Shown here in pieces: positions 27,294-35,628 of a stretch of 47,091 bases of DNA; the first letter of the stretch is position 1, and every line of letters begins with the position of its first letter. The position numbers and the translations under genes are program-made. The stretch lies in the NCBI GenBank assembly GCA_002482005.1, contig DLFD01000085.1, positions 1 through 47,091 of the forward strand, given 5' to 3'. The notes under the pieces are model-generated. The model saw nothing but the letters and a program-made list of their open reading frames with translations. It made no database searches and was not told the origin of the DNA. This DNA is from Lachnospiraceae bacterium UBA7729 (GTDB taxonomy: Bacteria; Bacillota; Clostridia; Lachnospirales; Lachnospiraceae).

Positions 27294-28556
27294 ATGAAGA
27301 AAAAGGCAGGAATTCTTATTTTATCGATCGTTATCCTGTTTTTCCTGCTGATTTTTCTGGTATCCCGCTTTCAGCAGGGGGAATATGAACATCATACAGG
27401 TGAAGGCTCCGGGGGTACGGAGCGAGGATATGATCTGACCATCCTGACCCCCGACGTTGCCTATGATGAATTTCGCAGTTTTATCCAGGATACGGAGAAG
27501 AAGCTGAATATCCGTATCAAACTGGTCGCGACGTCCCAGGATGCCGAGAGCAGAGAAGCACAGGTTTCCAACATCCTGACTTCCGGCAATAACGAGATCG
27601 ACCTGATCACGATCAATGACGAGATGGCTTCCGAGTTTATTCCGAAAGGATATCTGGAACCGATCGGTGAAGACACTCTTCCGGATGAGATCCGGAAGAG
27701 CTATCCGGGAACATATTTTAACAAGGTCTGTACCTATAAGGGAAAGGTCTATTCTGTCCCTTACTACATGGACGTCATGATGTTCTGGGTCAATCAGAAG
27801 TTCCTTGATGAAGCAGGAGTGAAGAGCCTGGATACCCGGGAAGACACAGACAGGTTCATGAATACGGATTTCGGGGAAGACCGTTATCCATATGGGTCGG
27901 CATGGGAACAGTCCTATGCCTACAATGATCTTTACCAGCATGTGAATCTGTTCGGAGGTGATTATCTCGACTGGAAAGATGAAAAGAACGAGGAAGCTCT
28001 CCGGTATCTGAGAAGTCTTGTCGTGGAAGGGAAGACTCCGGAAGATCAGATCATGGACCAGTATGATCAGATGGAGCAGAAGTTCATCGACGGGCGGTAT
28101 GGCTGTATGTATCTTTACAGCGGGGGCATGAACATTCTCCTGAATTCCGGAAGGTATTCGGAGGATGACCTTCACGTGAGCGATATGCCTTCTTATTACG
28201 AGAAAAAGACGATCATAGCCACCTGGCAGTTTGCCGTCAATCATGCGTCTCCCCACAAGGAGGCTGCTATGAAGTTCATCCGGTATGTATCAGGGAATGA
28301 AGGAGCAGAAAAGTACAGCAACGACACTCACAGAGCTCCGGCACGACTGGATATCCTGAATGACAAGGTTCTTGATATTCCCGATATTGATGTCATCCGG
28401 GACTATACGAAGAAATACGAGCTGCTTCCAAGACAAATGACGACGGAACCCATGAGCGGAATCAAGGATATGGGCAATCTGTTTCAGCGCTATATGAGAG
28501 GAGAGATCACGATCGGTGAATTCTGTGAGAAAGCTCAGAAAATAGTAGACAGCTGA
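27294..28556 (+). CDS. Second, membrane-anchored ABC solute-binding protein
   Basis: SBP of 420 residues starting three bases after the GH172 stop. The N-terminus is a single hydrophobic helix (residues 6-23, GILILSIVILFFLLIFLV) with no lipobox and no clear cleavage site, so it is probably held in the membrane by this helix. Body segments match the SBP at 23078: NEIDLITINDEMASEFIPKG, MMFWVNQKFLDEAGVKSLDT, and NLFGGDYLDW, and the end reads YMRGEITIGEFCEKAQKIV. A second binding protein at the end of the operon, after the enzyme, is unusual. It could widen substrate range or present ligand to the YesM sensor; both are inference. Confidence 0.88.
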   Translation: MKKKAGILILSIVILFFLLIFLVSRFQQGEYEHHTGEGSGGTERGYDLTILTPDVAYDEFRSFIQDTEKKLNIRIKLVATSQDAESREAQVSNILTSGNNEIDLITINDEMASEFIPKGYLEPIGEDTLPDEIRKSYPGTYFNKVCTYKGKVYSVPYYMDVMMFWVNQKFLDEAGVKSLDTREDTDRFMNTDFGEDRYPYGSAWEQSYAYNDLYQHVNLFGGDYLDWKDEKNEEALRYLRSLVVEGKTPEDQIMDQYDQMEQKFIDGRYGCMYLYSGGMNILLNSGRYSEDDLHVSDMPSYYEKKTIIATWQFAVNHASPHKEAAMKFIRYVSGNEGAEKYSNDTHRAPARLDILNDKVLDIPDIDVIRDYTKKYELLPRQMTTEPMSGIKDMGNLFQRYMRGEITIGEFCEKAQKIVDS

Positions 28557-28708
28557 GTGATTTCCTCATTCCGTTTTTTTCTGCAGCGGTCCGCAGACTC
28601 CGGGAAGCCGCTTCACGAGCGCGGTTCTGAATGCGGCTTAACAATCAGATATTCTGCGTACATTTTTTGATTATCATACACTCTATTTGCGAGTGTCCTT
28701 CACGAGCG

Positions 28709-28746
28709 AAGCCGGAGAGTGGGAGGATTATTCCCGGCTTATTTTT
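28709..28746 (+). terminator. Probable terminator of the GH172 operon
   Basis: Seven-base arms AAGCCGG/CCGGCTT (28709-28715, 28734-28740) around an 18-base loop, followed by ATTTTT. The loop can pair further (GGGA with TCCC). Confidence 0.5.
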
Positions 28747-28816
28747 CGATAGACAGGGTCTGATACAATGCTGTCAGAACCAGCTTTTGAGTAAGATATG
28801 AAATCTGAATGCAGAC

Positions 28817-28856
28817 CGGTCCCGCCTGCCGATGATGCTTTCCGCAGGCGGGACCG
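28817..28856 (-). terminator. Hairpin at the 3' end of the dehydrogenase gene
   Basis: Perfect 13-base stem (28817-28829 with 28844-28856) 18 bases beyond the dehydrogenase stop codon. There is no strong T-run on the minus strand, so it may protect the 3' end or terminate weakly. Confidence 0.65.
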
Positions 28857-28874
28857 ACGCATAAAAGATGGTGA

Positions 28875-29984
28875 TTATGGCTTGATGACGATCTTCAGAC
28901 CGGTCATGGCCATGTTGGTGTGCATGGCTTCATTGATCTGCTCAAGCGGGAACTTGTCCGTCAGAAGCTCGGCGACTGGAAGCCCTTCGTCCTTTGCTTC
29001 CCTGAGAACATCCATGGCGTGGACCCAGTCCTTTGCCTGATAGGTCCAGGAACCGGTCACCTTGATCTCCTTGTTGCAGATATCCAGATGAGGATTATAG
29101 GTGGTGTCTCCGTTGTTGACGAAGAAGCCGAGCTCGCACATGGATCCGCCGCGGCGGACATATTTCCAGATGGTGCTTGCGGCCTTAGGAGAACCTGTGC
29201 ACTGGAATGCCATCTCGGCACCTCTGCCGGTGATCTCCTTCACCTTTGCGAGGGCATCTTCCTCCATGAAGTTGACAGTATATCTTGCGCCAAGTTTCTT
29301 TGCCATAGCGAGTCGCTTATTGTCTCCGTCCACGGCAATGATATTGCGGACCCCCATGGTCTTGACGACCGTCAGAAGCAGAAGGCCGATCGGTCCGCAG
29401 CCCTGGACCAGGACATAGGAACCATGCTGGAAGTTGAAGATCTCCTTTGCCTTTTCGACCGCGTGGGTCACGACTGCCGCCGGTTCGATCAGGGTCCTGA
29501 GATCGACGTCCATATCGCTTACGTTGAAGATGACGCCGCCTGCGTTGATCTTCATATAATCGCCGAACCAGCCGTTCATGGCTTTGATCGCTTCCTCGCC
29601 CGGAATCAGGCCGAAAATCTCGCCATTTTCACAGAGGTGGATATTCTCCGGTTCATACTTGCAGACATCGCATTCTCCGCATGGGCGAAGGCCGGTCACG
29701 ACCTTGTCGCCGACCTTCAGCGGCTTGCCGTAATAATCCTTTGTGACATTTTTCCCCAGACGGACGATCGTACCAGTTCCCTCGTGTCCAAGCTCAATCG
29801 GGATATAGTGGAAGGGGTCACCCTTATATTCATGGACATCCGTGCCGCAGATGCCGACCTGTTCCACCTTGACCAGGACTTCGTCGTCCGTGATCTCCGG
29901 CACCGCTTCCTCGCGGATCTCGATCTTCTGCGTCCCTGTCAGAACAGCGACTCTTGCCTTTTCCGGAATCTGATACTCACTCAT
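28875..29984 (-). CDS. Zinc-dependent polyol/sugar dehydrogenase (MDR superfamily)
   Basis: Medium-chain dehydrogenase of 369 residues, of the sorbitol/xylitol dehydrogenase type, oxidising a polyol to a ketose with NAD(P). Catalytic zinc ligands C46 (GICGTDVHEY) and H67-E68 (GHEG) are present, as are the structural zinc cysteines C102, C105, C108 and C118. The Rossmann motif is VQGCGPIGLLLL. The start at 29984 has AAGGAGGT six bases upstream; the longer frame from 30002 covers the ribosome site itself. It diverges from an AraC regulator, beyond which lie an isomerase, a sugar kinase and an aldolase, so it is probably the first step of that pathway. The exact substrate is unknown. Confidence 0.9.
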   Translation of the reverse strand: MSEYQIPEKARVAVLTGTQKIEIREEAVPEITDDEVLVKVEQVGICGTDVHEYKGDPFHYIPIELGHEGTGTIVRLGKNVTKDYYGKPLKVGDKVVTGLRPCGECDVCKYEPENIHLCENGEIFGLIPGEEAIKAMNGWFGDYMKINAGGVIFNVSDMDVDLRTLIEPAAVVTHAVEKAKEIFNFQHGSYVLVQGCGPIGLLLLTVVKTMGVRNIIAVDGDNKRLAMAKKLGARYTVNFMEEDALAKVKEITGRGAEMAFQCTGSPKAASTIWKYVRRGGSMCELGFFVNNGDTTYNPHLDICNKEIKVTGSWTYQAKDWVHAMDVLREAKDEGLPVAELLTDKFPLEQINEAMHTNMAMTGLKIVIKP

Positions 29985-30024
29985 GCTGAAACCTCCTTGC
30001 ATATTGGATATATATATTTTTTCA

Positions 30025-30042
30025 GTTCCGCGGGTGCGGAAC
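30025..30042. promoter_or_regulatory. Inverted repeat GTTCCGC-GGGT-GCGGAAC upstream of the dehydrogenase
   Basis: Perfect 7-base arms around a 4-base loop, 41 bases before the dehydrogenase start. It would form a hairpin in the leader or act as an operator; the sequence does not decide. Confidence 0.4.
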
Positions 30043-30166
30043 CTGTTTCACTTGTTATCAGGCAGAAAGAATAGCCACAGATGGCTCCATACGGAATCCG
30101 GCTGCCTTTATTCTGCTTACAGAGTATCGGGAGAAGAGAGAAATGAATATCAAATATATGAACAAA

Positions 30167-30198
30167 ATAACAGAAATATGACTATTTTCTGTTATACT
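30167..30198 (+). promoter_or_regulatory. Ten-base inverted-repeat operator overlapping a -10 box
   Basis: ATAACAGAAA (30167-30176) and TTTCTGTTAT (30186-30195) are perfect inverted arms with a 9-base spacer. The right arm overlaps TATACT (30193-30198), a good -10 box for the AraC gene. No clear -35 box is present, as expected for an activator-dependent promoter. A 9-base tandem repeat (GGGATCACC) follows about 20 bases later. Confidence 0.65.
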
Positions 30199-30355
30199 GA
30201 TCCTGGACCGGGACCCCGGGATCACCGGGATCACCAAGGCCACAAGGGTGGTAAATCGAGATGTCAGTTCCACATTGGAGAAATTGCGTCCGAGGCAATT
30301 GCATTGCTGTATGTTGTCCGCTGTTTCTGCGGAAAGCTGCCGTATGGAGAGAAAC

Positions 30356-31108
30356 ATGGGAAACGATTATAAGGAAAAGAGCAGGAAGAAGGATCTGGAC
30401 AAGCGCTATACCCGCGTACTCTTTGAGCGGAGCGAAATTTCCAGGCTTCATAATCCGTATCACTGGAGCGTCCAGATCTATGAGGCAGTGTGGAACGAAG
30501 ACTGGGAGATGCTGCATAGTCTGATTTTTTCTCCTCATGCATGGACTCCCGGCGTCCTGGCGAAAGACCCGGTCCGTTCGCTGAAGAACGCCTGCATCTG
30601 CCTGATTAGTTTCATGGACTGCCGGATCATCGAGCGCAGCCCGGAAAGCAGCGAGATGTTTTATTCTTTCTCTGACGCCTGTATTCAGCTGATCGAATCG
30701 GGTACGGAGCGGGAAGAGATCCTGGCTGACCTGTACGATTCCCTGAAGGCGTTTCCCGTGCACATCAGGGATGAAGAACAAAGAAGCTATCACTACCTGG
30801 TCCATAGAGCGCAGGACTATATCTATGCTCACATGCATGATGAGATCCGTGTGTCAGAGATCGCAGACGCTCTCCATGTAAGCCCGTCCTATCTGTCACG
30901 AAGCTTTTCCAGGGCGACCGGAAAAACACTGAAAGAGTTCCTGACGGAGGAGAAGGTATACCGGGCGCGAAATCTGCTCATAAACAGTGATGTGGACATC
31001 GCATCTATCAGCCGGTATCTGGGTTTCTCTTCGCAGAGCCATTTCACAAGGGTCTTCCGTGAGCAGACCGGGGTGACGCCTGCCGCATTCCGGCAGAGAT
31101 ATGCATGA
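30356..31108 (+). CDS. AraC-family regulator of the dehydrogenase/isomerase cluster
   Basis: Regulator of about 250 residues. An upstream in-frame start at 30248 is possible, but ATG at 30356 has GGAGAG five bases before it. The N-terminal 145 residues are helical rather than a cupin. The AraC domain at the end has EIRVSEIADALHVSPSYLSR and DIASISRYLGFSSQSHFTRV, and closes with TGVTPAAFRQRYA. It lies between the divergent dehydrogenase and the isomerase-kinase-aldolase genes and probably controls both. The same 15-residue ending is found as a relic at 34551. Confidence 0.88.
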   Translation: MGNDYKEKSRKKDLDKRYTRVLFERSEISRLHNPYHWSVQIYEAVWNEDWEMLHSLIFSPHAWTPGVLAKDPVRSLKNACICLISFMDCRIIERSPESSEMFYSFSDACIQLIESGTEREEILADLYDSLKAFPVHIRDEEQRSYHYLVHRAQDYIYAHMHDEIRVSEIADALHVSPSYLSRSFSRATGKTLKEFLTEEKVYRARNLLINSDVDIASISRYLGFSSQSHFTRVFREQTGVTPAAFRQRYA

Positions 31109-31401
31109 CCGTACGGTCGGTCCTGCATTCCCCGACTGGCAGCAGCATGTCCGGAGCTTCTGAAAGAAAAAAGGCTTAGGTCGATTCTTTCAGTGCCTTA
31201 AGAGCGTTCCCGTTTCATTCTCACAGGGAACACAAAGATGAGTTTTGTGTGCGTATCTAATCATAGCAAACTTGTCATGTTCAATCAAACCAATCTGTCA
31301 GAGGCAGAACCTCATTTCCATGGTATTGTATGGTCAACAGAACAAACAGAGCGGGAATTCAAAAGAAATCCCGAAAAGTTATCACCACAAGGAGGACAAA
31401 T
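31109..31401 (+). other. Gene-free leader of the isomerase gene with inverted repeats
   Basis: About 290 bases without a supported gene. A perfect 9-base inverted repeat (CTGAAAGAA at 31160-31168, TTCTTTCAG at 31185-31193) and GTTCCC/GGGAAC arms near 31205-31230 are visible. No T-run follows either one. GGAGGA for the isomerase ends the region. No convincing promoter was found by eye. Confidence 0.4.
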
Positions 31402-32436
31402 ATGTCACAGTTTAAGTTCAGTGTAGGACCTTGGAACGTACACTCAGGAGCCGATGCATACGGACCGGCGACCAGAAAAGAGATCGACCGCGATGAGAAG
31501 ATCCGGAAGTTCGCCGAGATGGGCTTCTCCGCGATCCAGTTCCATGATGACGACGCAGTCCCGAATATTAATGATTATACCGAAGAGCAGATCAAGGAGA
31601 AGGCAAGAGATCTGAGAAAGTATCTTGATTCCCTGAACCTGAAGGCTGAGTTCGTCGCACCGCGTCTCTGGATGGATCCGCATACCAAGGACGGCGGCTT
31701 CATGAGCACCTCCGAGGAGGATTACGAGTACGCTATGTGGCGCGCATACCGCTCCATCGATATCGCCAATGAACTGGGTGCTCCGATGATCGTCCTCTGG
31801 CTGGCAAGAGAGGGCACCCTCTGCGCAGAGAGCAAGTCTCCGGTCTGGGCTACAAAGAGACTGGTCTCCTCCATCAACAAGATGCTGGAGTATGACCCGA
31901 AGATCAAGGTCTGCATCGAGTCCAAGCCGAATGAACCCATCGACCGCAGCATCTGTGGTACAATGGGACATGTAATGGCGATCTCCGCGGCTACCATCGA
32001 TCCGGCAAGGGTCGGCGGCAACGTCGAGTCCGCCCACGCGGTTCTTTCCGGACTTGATCCGGCCAATGAGATGGGCTTCGCTCTGGCATTCAACAAGCTC
32101 TTCACTGTTCACCTGAACGACCAGAACTCCATCCGCTTTGACCAGGATAAGTCCTTCGGTGTTGAGAACCTCCGCCAGGCATTCAACCAGGTCAAGGTCC
32201 TGAAGGAGAACGGCTACGGATCTCATGGTGAGTATGTCGGACTTGATGTCAAGGCGATGCGCACCACCAGAGATGAGGACTCCTACAAGCATCTTCAGAA
32301 CTCCATGGACATCTTCCGCATGCTTGAGGAGAAAGTTGACCGTTTCGACTATGACTTCCAGAAGAAGTGCGTCGAGAACCGTGACTTCGAAGCTCTGGAG
32401 ATGTACGTCATGAAGCTTCTGATGGGTGAGGTCTGA
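31402..32436 (+). CDS. Xylose-isomerase-like TIM-barrel sugar isomerase
   Basis: Protein of 344 residues from ATG 31402, eleven bases after GGAGGA begins. It belongs to the AP-endonuclease-2/xylose-isomerase TIM-barrel family: FSAIQFHDDDAVPN near the N-terminus, VLWLAREGTL, KVCIESKPNEP (metal-binding Glu and active-site Lys), VGGNVESAHA, and FTVHLNDQN. These are the positions of metal ligands in xylose isomerase. It should interconvert an aldose and a ketose. Followed by a PfkB kinase and a class II aldolase on the same strand, so it would feed isomerised sugar into phosphorylation and cleavage. Whether D-xylose is the true substrate is uncertain. Confidence 0.85.
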   Translation: MSQFKFSVGPWNVHSGADAYGPATRKEIDRDEKIRKFAEMGFSAIQFHDDDAVPNINDYTEEQIKEKARDLRKYLDSLNLKAEFVAPRLWMDPHTKDGGFMSTSEEDYEYAMWRAYRSIDIANELGAPMIVLWLAREGTLCAESKSPVWATKRLVSSINKMLEYDPKIKVCIESKPNEPIDRSICGTMGHVMAISAATIDPARVGGNVESAHAVLSGLDPANEMGFALAFNKLFTVHLNDQNSIRFDQDKSFGVENLRQAFNQVKVLKENGYGSHGEYVGLDVKAMRTTRDEDSYKHLQNSMDIFRMLEEKVDRFDYDFQKKCVENRDFEALEMYVMKLLMGEV

Positions 32437-32543
32437 GGGTGAAACCTGAAGCTGAAATCTGATGACTTCCCCATGATTTAGAACCTGCGCTCCTTTCGCG
32501 GCTGCGGCTGTGGGAGGAGCGTAATCGGTATGAGAGGTGCAGC

Positions 32544-33647
32544 ATGAAGAAAAAAGTAATCGCAGCGGGCCATATCTGTCTGGACATCACGCCGATCTTT
32601 CCAAAGGGAAGATTCTATGGTCAGCCCGGAGATCTCCTGGAGCCCGGGAAGCTGATCAACATGGAAGGGGCTGACGTCCACACAGGCGGAAGCGTCGCCA
32701 ATACCGGCCTTGCCCTGAAGATCCTTGGAGCGGACGTCAGCCTGATGGGGAAGATCGGGAGCGACGCTTTCGGAGGGATGGTCCAGAGGATCATTTCCTC
32801 CTACGGAGCCGGCGGCCTGATCGTCGACGAAAACAGCAGCACCTCCTATTCTGTTGTCCTCGCGATCCCCGGCATCGACCGCATCTTTCTGCATGATCCG
32901 GGCGCCAATAATACTTTCTCGAGCGCCGACATTCCGGAAGAAGCGCTGGACGACGCTGTTCTGTTCCACTTCGGCTATCCGCCGCTCATGAGGAAGATGT
33001 ACGAGAGAGACGGGGAAGAACTTGTCTCGATCTTCCGCAGGATGAAAGAGCATGGAATCGCGACCAGCCTTGATTTCGCAGCCATCGACCCTGCTTCAGA
33101 AGCGGGTCAGGCTGACTGGGAGAAGATCCTGAAGAATGTCATGCCCTATGTGGACTTTACGGTCCCCAGCTTCGAGGAACTCTGCTTCATGCTTGATCGC
33201 CCCCGCTATCAGGAGCTTGCTGCTCTTGGCGGAGATATGGCGGAGCATGTGGACATGGAGAAGGATGTGGCGCCTCTTGCGGGAAAACTGATCGGGCTTG
33301 GTGCAGGAACGGTCCTGATCAAGTGCGGGACTTCTGGCATGTATTATCAGACCTCTGACTCAGAGAGAATCGCCAAAGTGGGGAAAAGACTGGATCTTGA
33401 TGTCAGTCTCTGGACTGAGCAGAAGGGTTTCCAGCCATGCTTTAAGGCCGACCGGGTTCTCTCTGCTACCGGAGCCGGCGACAGCAGCATCGCAGCTTTT
33501 CTCAAAGCCATGATGGATGGGAGTTCTCCGGAGCAGGCCGTTTCGCTGGCGGCTGCGGAGGGAGCCTGTGCTGTCACAACCTATGATGCACTGAGCGGAC
33601 TTTTGCCGCTGGATCAGCTGCAGAAGAGAATTGACGCAGGGTGGTAA
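32544..33647 (+). CDS. PfkB-family carbohydrate kinase
   Basis: Ribokinase/PfkB-family kinase of 367 residues, transferring phosphate from ATP to a sugar. The N-terminal signature is GGSVANTGLALKILGADVSL, and the C-terminal active site is SATGAGDSSIAAFL with the catalytic Asp. A loop of about 30 residues before the active site (KVGKRLDLDVSLWTEQKG) is longer than in minimal members. GAGAGGTG precedes the start. It sits between the isomerase and the aldolase, so its product should be a ketose phosphate that the aldolase cleaves. A partial copy of its N-terminal region lies at 10641. Confidence 0.92.
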   Translation: MKKKVIAAGHICLDITPIFPKGRFYGQPGDLLEPGKLINMEGADVHTGGSVANTGLALKILGADVSLMGKIGSDAFGGMVQRIISSYGAGGLIVDENSSTSYSVVLAIPGIDRIFLHDPGANNTFSSADIPEEALDDAVLFHFGYPPLMRKMYERDGEELVSIFRRMKEHGIATSLDFAAIDPASEAGQADWEKILKNVMPYVDFTVPSFEELCFMLDRPRYQELAALGGDMAEHVDMEKDVAPLAGKLIGLGAGTVLIKCGTSGMYYQTSDSERIAKVGKRLDLDVSLWTEQKGFQPCFKADRVLSATGAGDSSIAAFLKAMMDGSSPEQAVSLAAAEGACAVTTYDALSGLLPLDQLQKRIDAGW

Positions 33648-33666
33648 ACCCGGAAAGGATAAAGAT

Positions 33667-34515
33667 ATGCTCGTAAACATGAATGATGTTCTTCTTCCCG
33701 CAAAGAAGGGGAAGTACGGAGTCGGATTTTTCAATGCCGTGAATGTGGAGATGGCAAGAGCCGTGATCGAGACCGCAGAAGAGCTGCATGCCCCGGTCAT
33801 GATCGGAACCGCTGAGGTCCTTCTTCCGACGATGAGTCTGGACAAAGTCGCCGACTACCTGATCCCTATGGCGAAGGCCGCTTCCGTTCCCGTCTGCGTT
33901 CACTATGACCACGGTCTCACATTTGAAAAGTGCATGGAAGCCCTGAAGCTTGGCTTTACTTCCATCATGTACGACTGCTCTACGGATACCTATGAGAACA
34001 ATATCGCCCGCGTGGAGGAGATGGTCCGCATCTGCCATGCCATGGGCGTGACGGTCGAGGCAGAGCTTGGACATGTCGGAGACAACGAAGGCGCCGGGAA
34101 GCTGGCAAACCCGAGCGATTACTTCACAGACCCGAATGTTGCATATGACTATGTCAGCCGCACCCATGTCGATTCCCTTGCAGTCGCGGTCGGAAATGCT
34201 CACGGCGATTATAAGTTCCCGCCCAGGCTTGACTTCGGGAGAATCGAGACGATTGCAGGAAAATGCAGCCTGCCGCTGGTCCTTCACGGAGGATCAGGCC
34301 TTTCGGACTCCGATTTCCGCACTGCCGTGCAGAAGGGAATCTGCAAGATCAACATCTTCACGGACCTTGATAAAGCGGGTAAAGCAGGAATCGAGAAGGC
34401 ACTTGCGGCCGGCGCAGGTAAGGTGACCGAACTGATTCCGGCCGAAATCGAAGCGATGAAGGAAACCGTCCGCAACAAGATTCTTCTTTTTGGATCAGAC
34501 GGAAAAGCAGTCTGA
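33667..34515 (+). CDS. Class II ketose-bisphosphate aldolase
   Basis: Zinc-dependent class II aldolase of 282 residues. Zinc histidines are visible in VHYDHGL (H82), NAHGDYK and VLHGGSGLSD; CSTDTYENNI and FTDLDKA fit the phosphate and substrate loop positions. AAAGGA lies eight bases before ATG 33667; the open frame extends back into the kinase, but 33667 is the natural start. It closes the isomerase-kinase-aldolase order and would give dihydroxyacetone phosphate plus an aldehyde. Tagatose- or fructose-bisphosphate, or a ketose 1-phosphate, are all possible substrates. Confidence 0.92.
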   Translation: MLVNMNDVLLPAKKGKYGVGFFNAVNVEMARAVIETAEELHAPVMIGTAEVLLPTMSLDKVADYLIPMAKAASVPVCVHYDHGLTFEKCMEALKLGFTSIMYDCSTDTYENNIARVEEMVRICHAMGVTVEAELGHVGDNEGAGKLANPSDYFTDPNVAYDYVSRTHVDSLAVAVGNAHGDYKFPPRLDFGRIETIAGKCSLPLVLHGGSGLSDSDFRTAVQKGICKINIFTDLDKAGKAGIEKALAAGAGKVTELIPAEIEAMKETVRNKILLFGSDGKAV

Positions 34516-34550
34516 TCATTTCCTGCTTCCGTCATACTTTGAGACCTCTG

Positions 34551-34598
34551 AAGCTGACCGGGATGACGCCTGCGGCATTCCGGCAGCGATATGCCTGA
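34551..34598 (+). pseudogene. C-terminal relic of an AraC-family gene
   Basis: Sixteen codons including the stop read KLTGMTPAAFRQRYA, matching the last residues of the AraC protein at 30356 (TGVTPAAFRQRYA) and the DNA behind it with a few differences. Nothing of the rest of the gene remains. No supported gene lies between here and ureD; the stretch 34599-34782 has one short frame from 34591 that I do not recognise. Confidence 0.75.
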
Positions 34599-34782
34599 GA
34601 CAGAAATTCAGATGATGTTGGAGTCAAAAGTCCCTTTTGTCCGAACTTATGATGAGGATTCTGTACGTGGACCGCATCCGGTGATAATCTGGGATCAAAA
34701 AAGGAAGATGGGCCTCTGGTCGCTTACGGGATGTTCGACTGAATACATGTATGCCTTTTTCCAAGGGCAATATCGAAAACCT

Positions 34783-35628
34783 TCAATATCCTACAGGCCG
34801 TCCGCTCTTACGCAGATTGATATGGGAAAATCCCAGAATCTGTTCCCGGTAATAGTTGATAAAAGACCACATGACCTTGTGATTTTCATCCGGATCCGGT
34901 CCCAGGATCCGTAACGTGCAGCCGCCTTCCTCCAGCAGGGAAATTCCATATCTTGCAGTTGTGCGGAGGCCGGAAAGGCACTCCCTCATCGCCTGTACCA
35001 TCTTCTTATCGATTGCGTCATCGATCAGAATGACAGAGTGAAAACAGTTCATTCCTTCGAAATACCCCAGTTCTTCCATATTTTCAAGACGCGGGTCGAG
35101 ATATAACAAATCGTTGCAGAGAAGCTTCCCCTCGTGTCTTATCCGGATATGCTGGCCGATCCTGCCATATGCAAACGGTTTTCCGTCCGGAGACCAGCCT
35201 GAGGAAAGCCCGTCTGTCAGGATCAGGCGGGCGCCTTCGCCAAGCTCGATGTCGGTCTCCTGCCGATATATGGCATCTTTGTAGGGGATCGTCTCGTCGA
35301 TAAAAAACTCCAGAACGGAATTATCTTCGGCTGAAAGAATCATGTCCTGACGGGTCGTCAGGCCATGCTCACATTTGTAGATATAGTTTGGTGTCTGGGT
35401 CGTGAGGATGGCATGGCTCTCAGGACCCAGATGGATCTTCTGCAGATAATGTTCCCCTTCGATGAAGCCGCCTCCTGTCGAGATCAGGAAGTAACAGGGC
35501 ACGTCTTTTGCAATCGGGATATTGGCAGAGATCCTGGAGTTGCCGTGCCTGAAGGTCCGGTCCGATATGGTCCTGTCTCCCTGTTTTTTAAAAGACAGTT
35601 CGATCATGCCGCTGCACATATTCTTCAC
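34783..35628 (-). CDS. ureD: Urease accessory protein UreD
   Basis: UreD/UreH family protein of 281 residues, scaffold of the UreD-F-G complex that delivers nickel to apo-urease. Family features are IPIAKDVPCYFLISTGGGFI near residue 40, HAILTTQTPNYIYKC, and GARLILTDGLSSGW, in normal order. It overlaps ureG by four bases (35625-35628), so the two are coupled. It is the last gene of the urease operon. No strong terminator was found after it. Confidence 0.93.
   Translation of the reverse strand: MKNMCSGMIELSFKKQGDRTISDRTFRHGNSRISANIPIAKDVPCYFLISTGGGFIEGEHYLQKIHLGPESHAILTTQTPNYIYKCEHGLTTRQDMILSAEDNSVLEFFIDETIPYKDAIYRQETDIELGEGARLILTDGLSSGWSPDGKPFAYGRIGQHIRIRHEGKLLCNDLLYLDPRLENMEELGYFEGMNCFHSVILIDDAIDKKMVQAMRECLSGLRTTARYGISLLEEGGCTLRILGPDPDENHKVMWSFINYYREQILGFSHINLRKSGRPVGY

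Larger units (their letters stand above)
28557..28874. other. Gene-free region with several hairpins between convergent genes
   Basis: No credible reading frame. It holds three hairpins: 28605-28639 (7-base arms), the probable plus-strand terminator at 28709-28746 and the minus-strand one at 28817-28856. The word CTTCACGAGCG occurs twice, inside the first hairpin and just before the second, each time beside AAGCCG, so the two structures look like a rearranged duplicate. Confidence 0.5.

Noticed and set aside
34591..34914. 107-codon plus-strand frame between aldolase and ureD
   Set aside because: Its second half is antisense to ureD and the first half matches nothing I recognise; no ribosome site.
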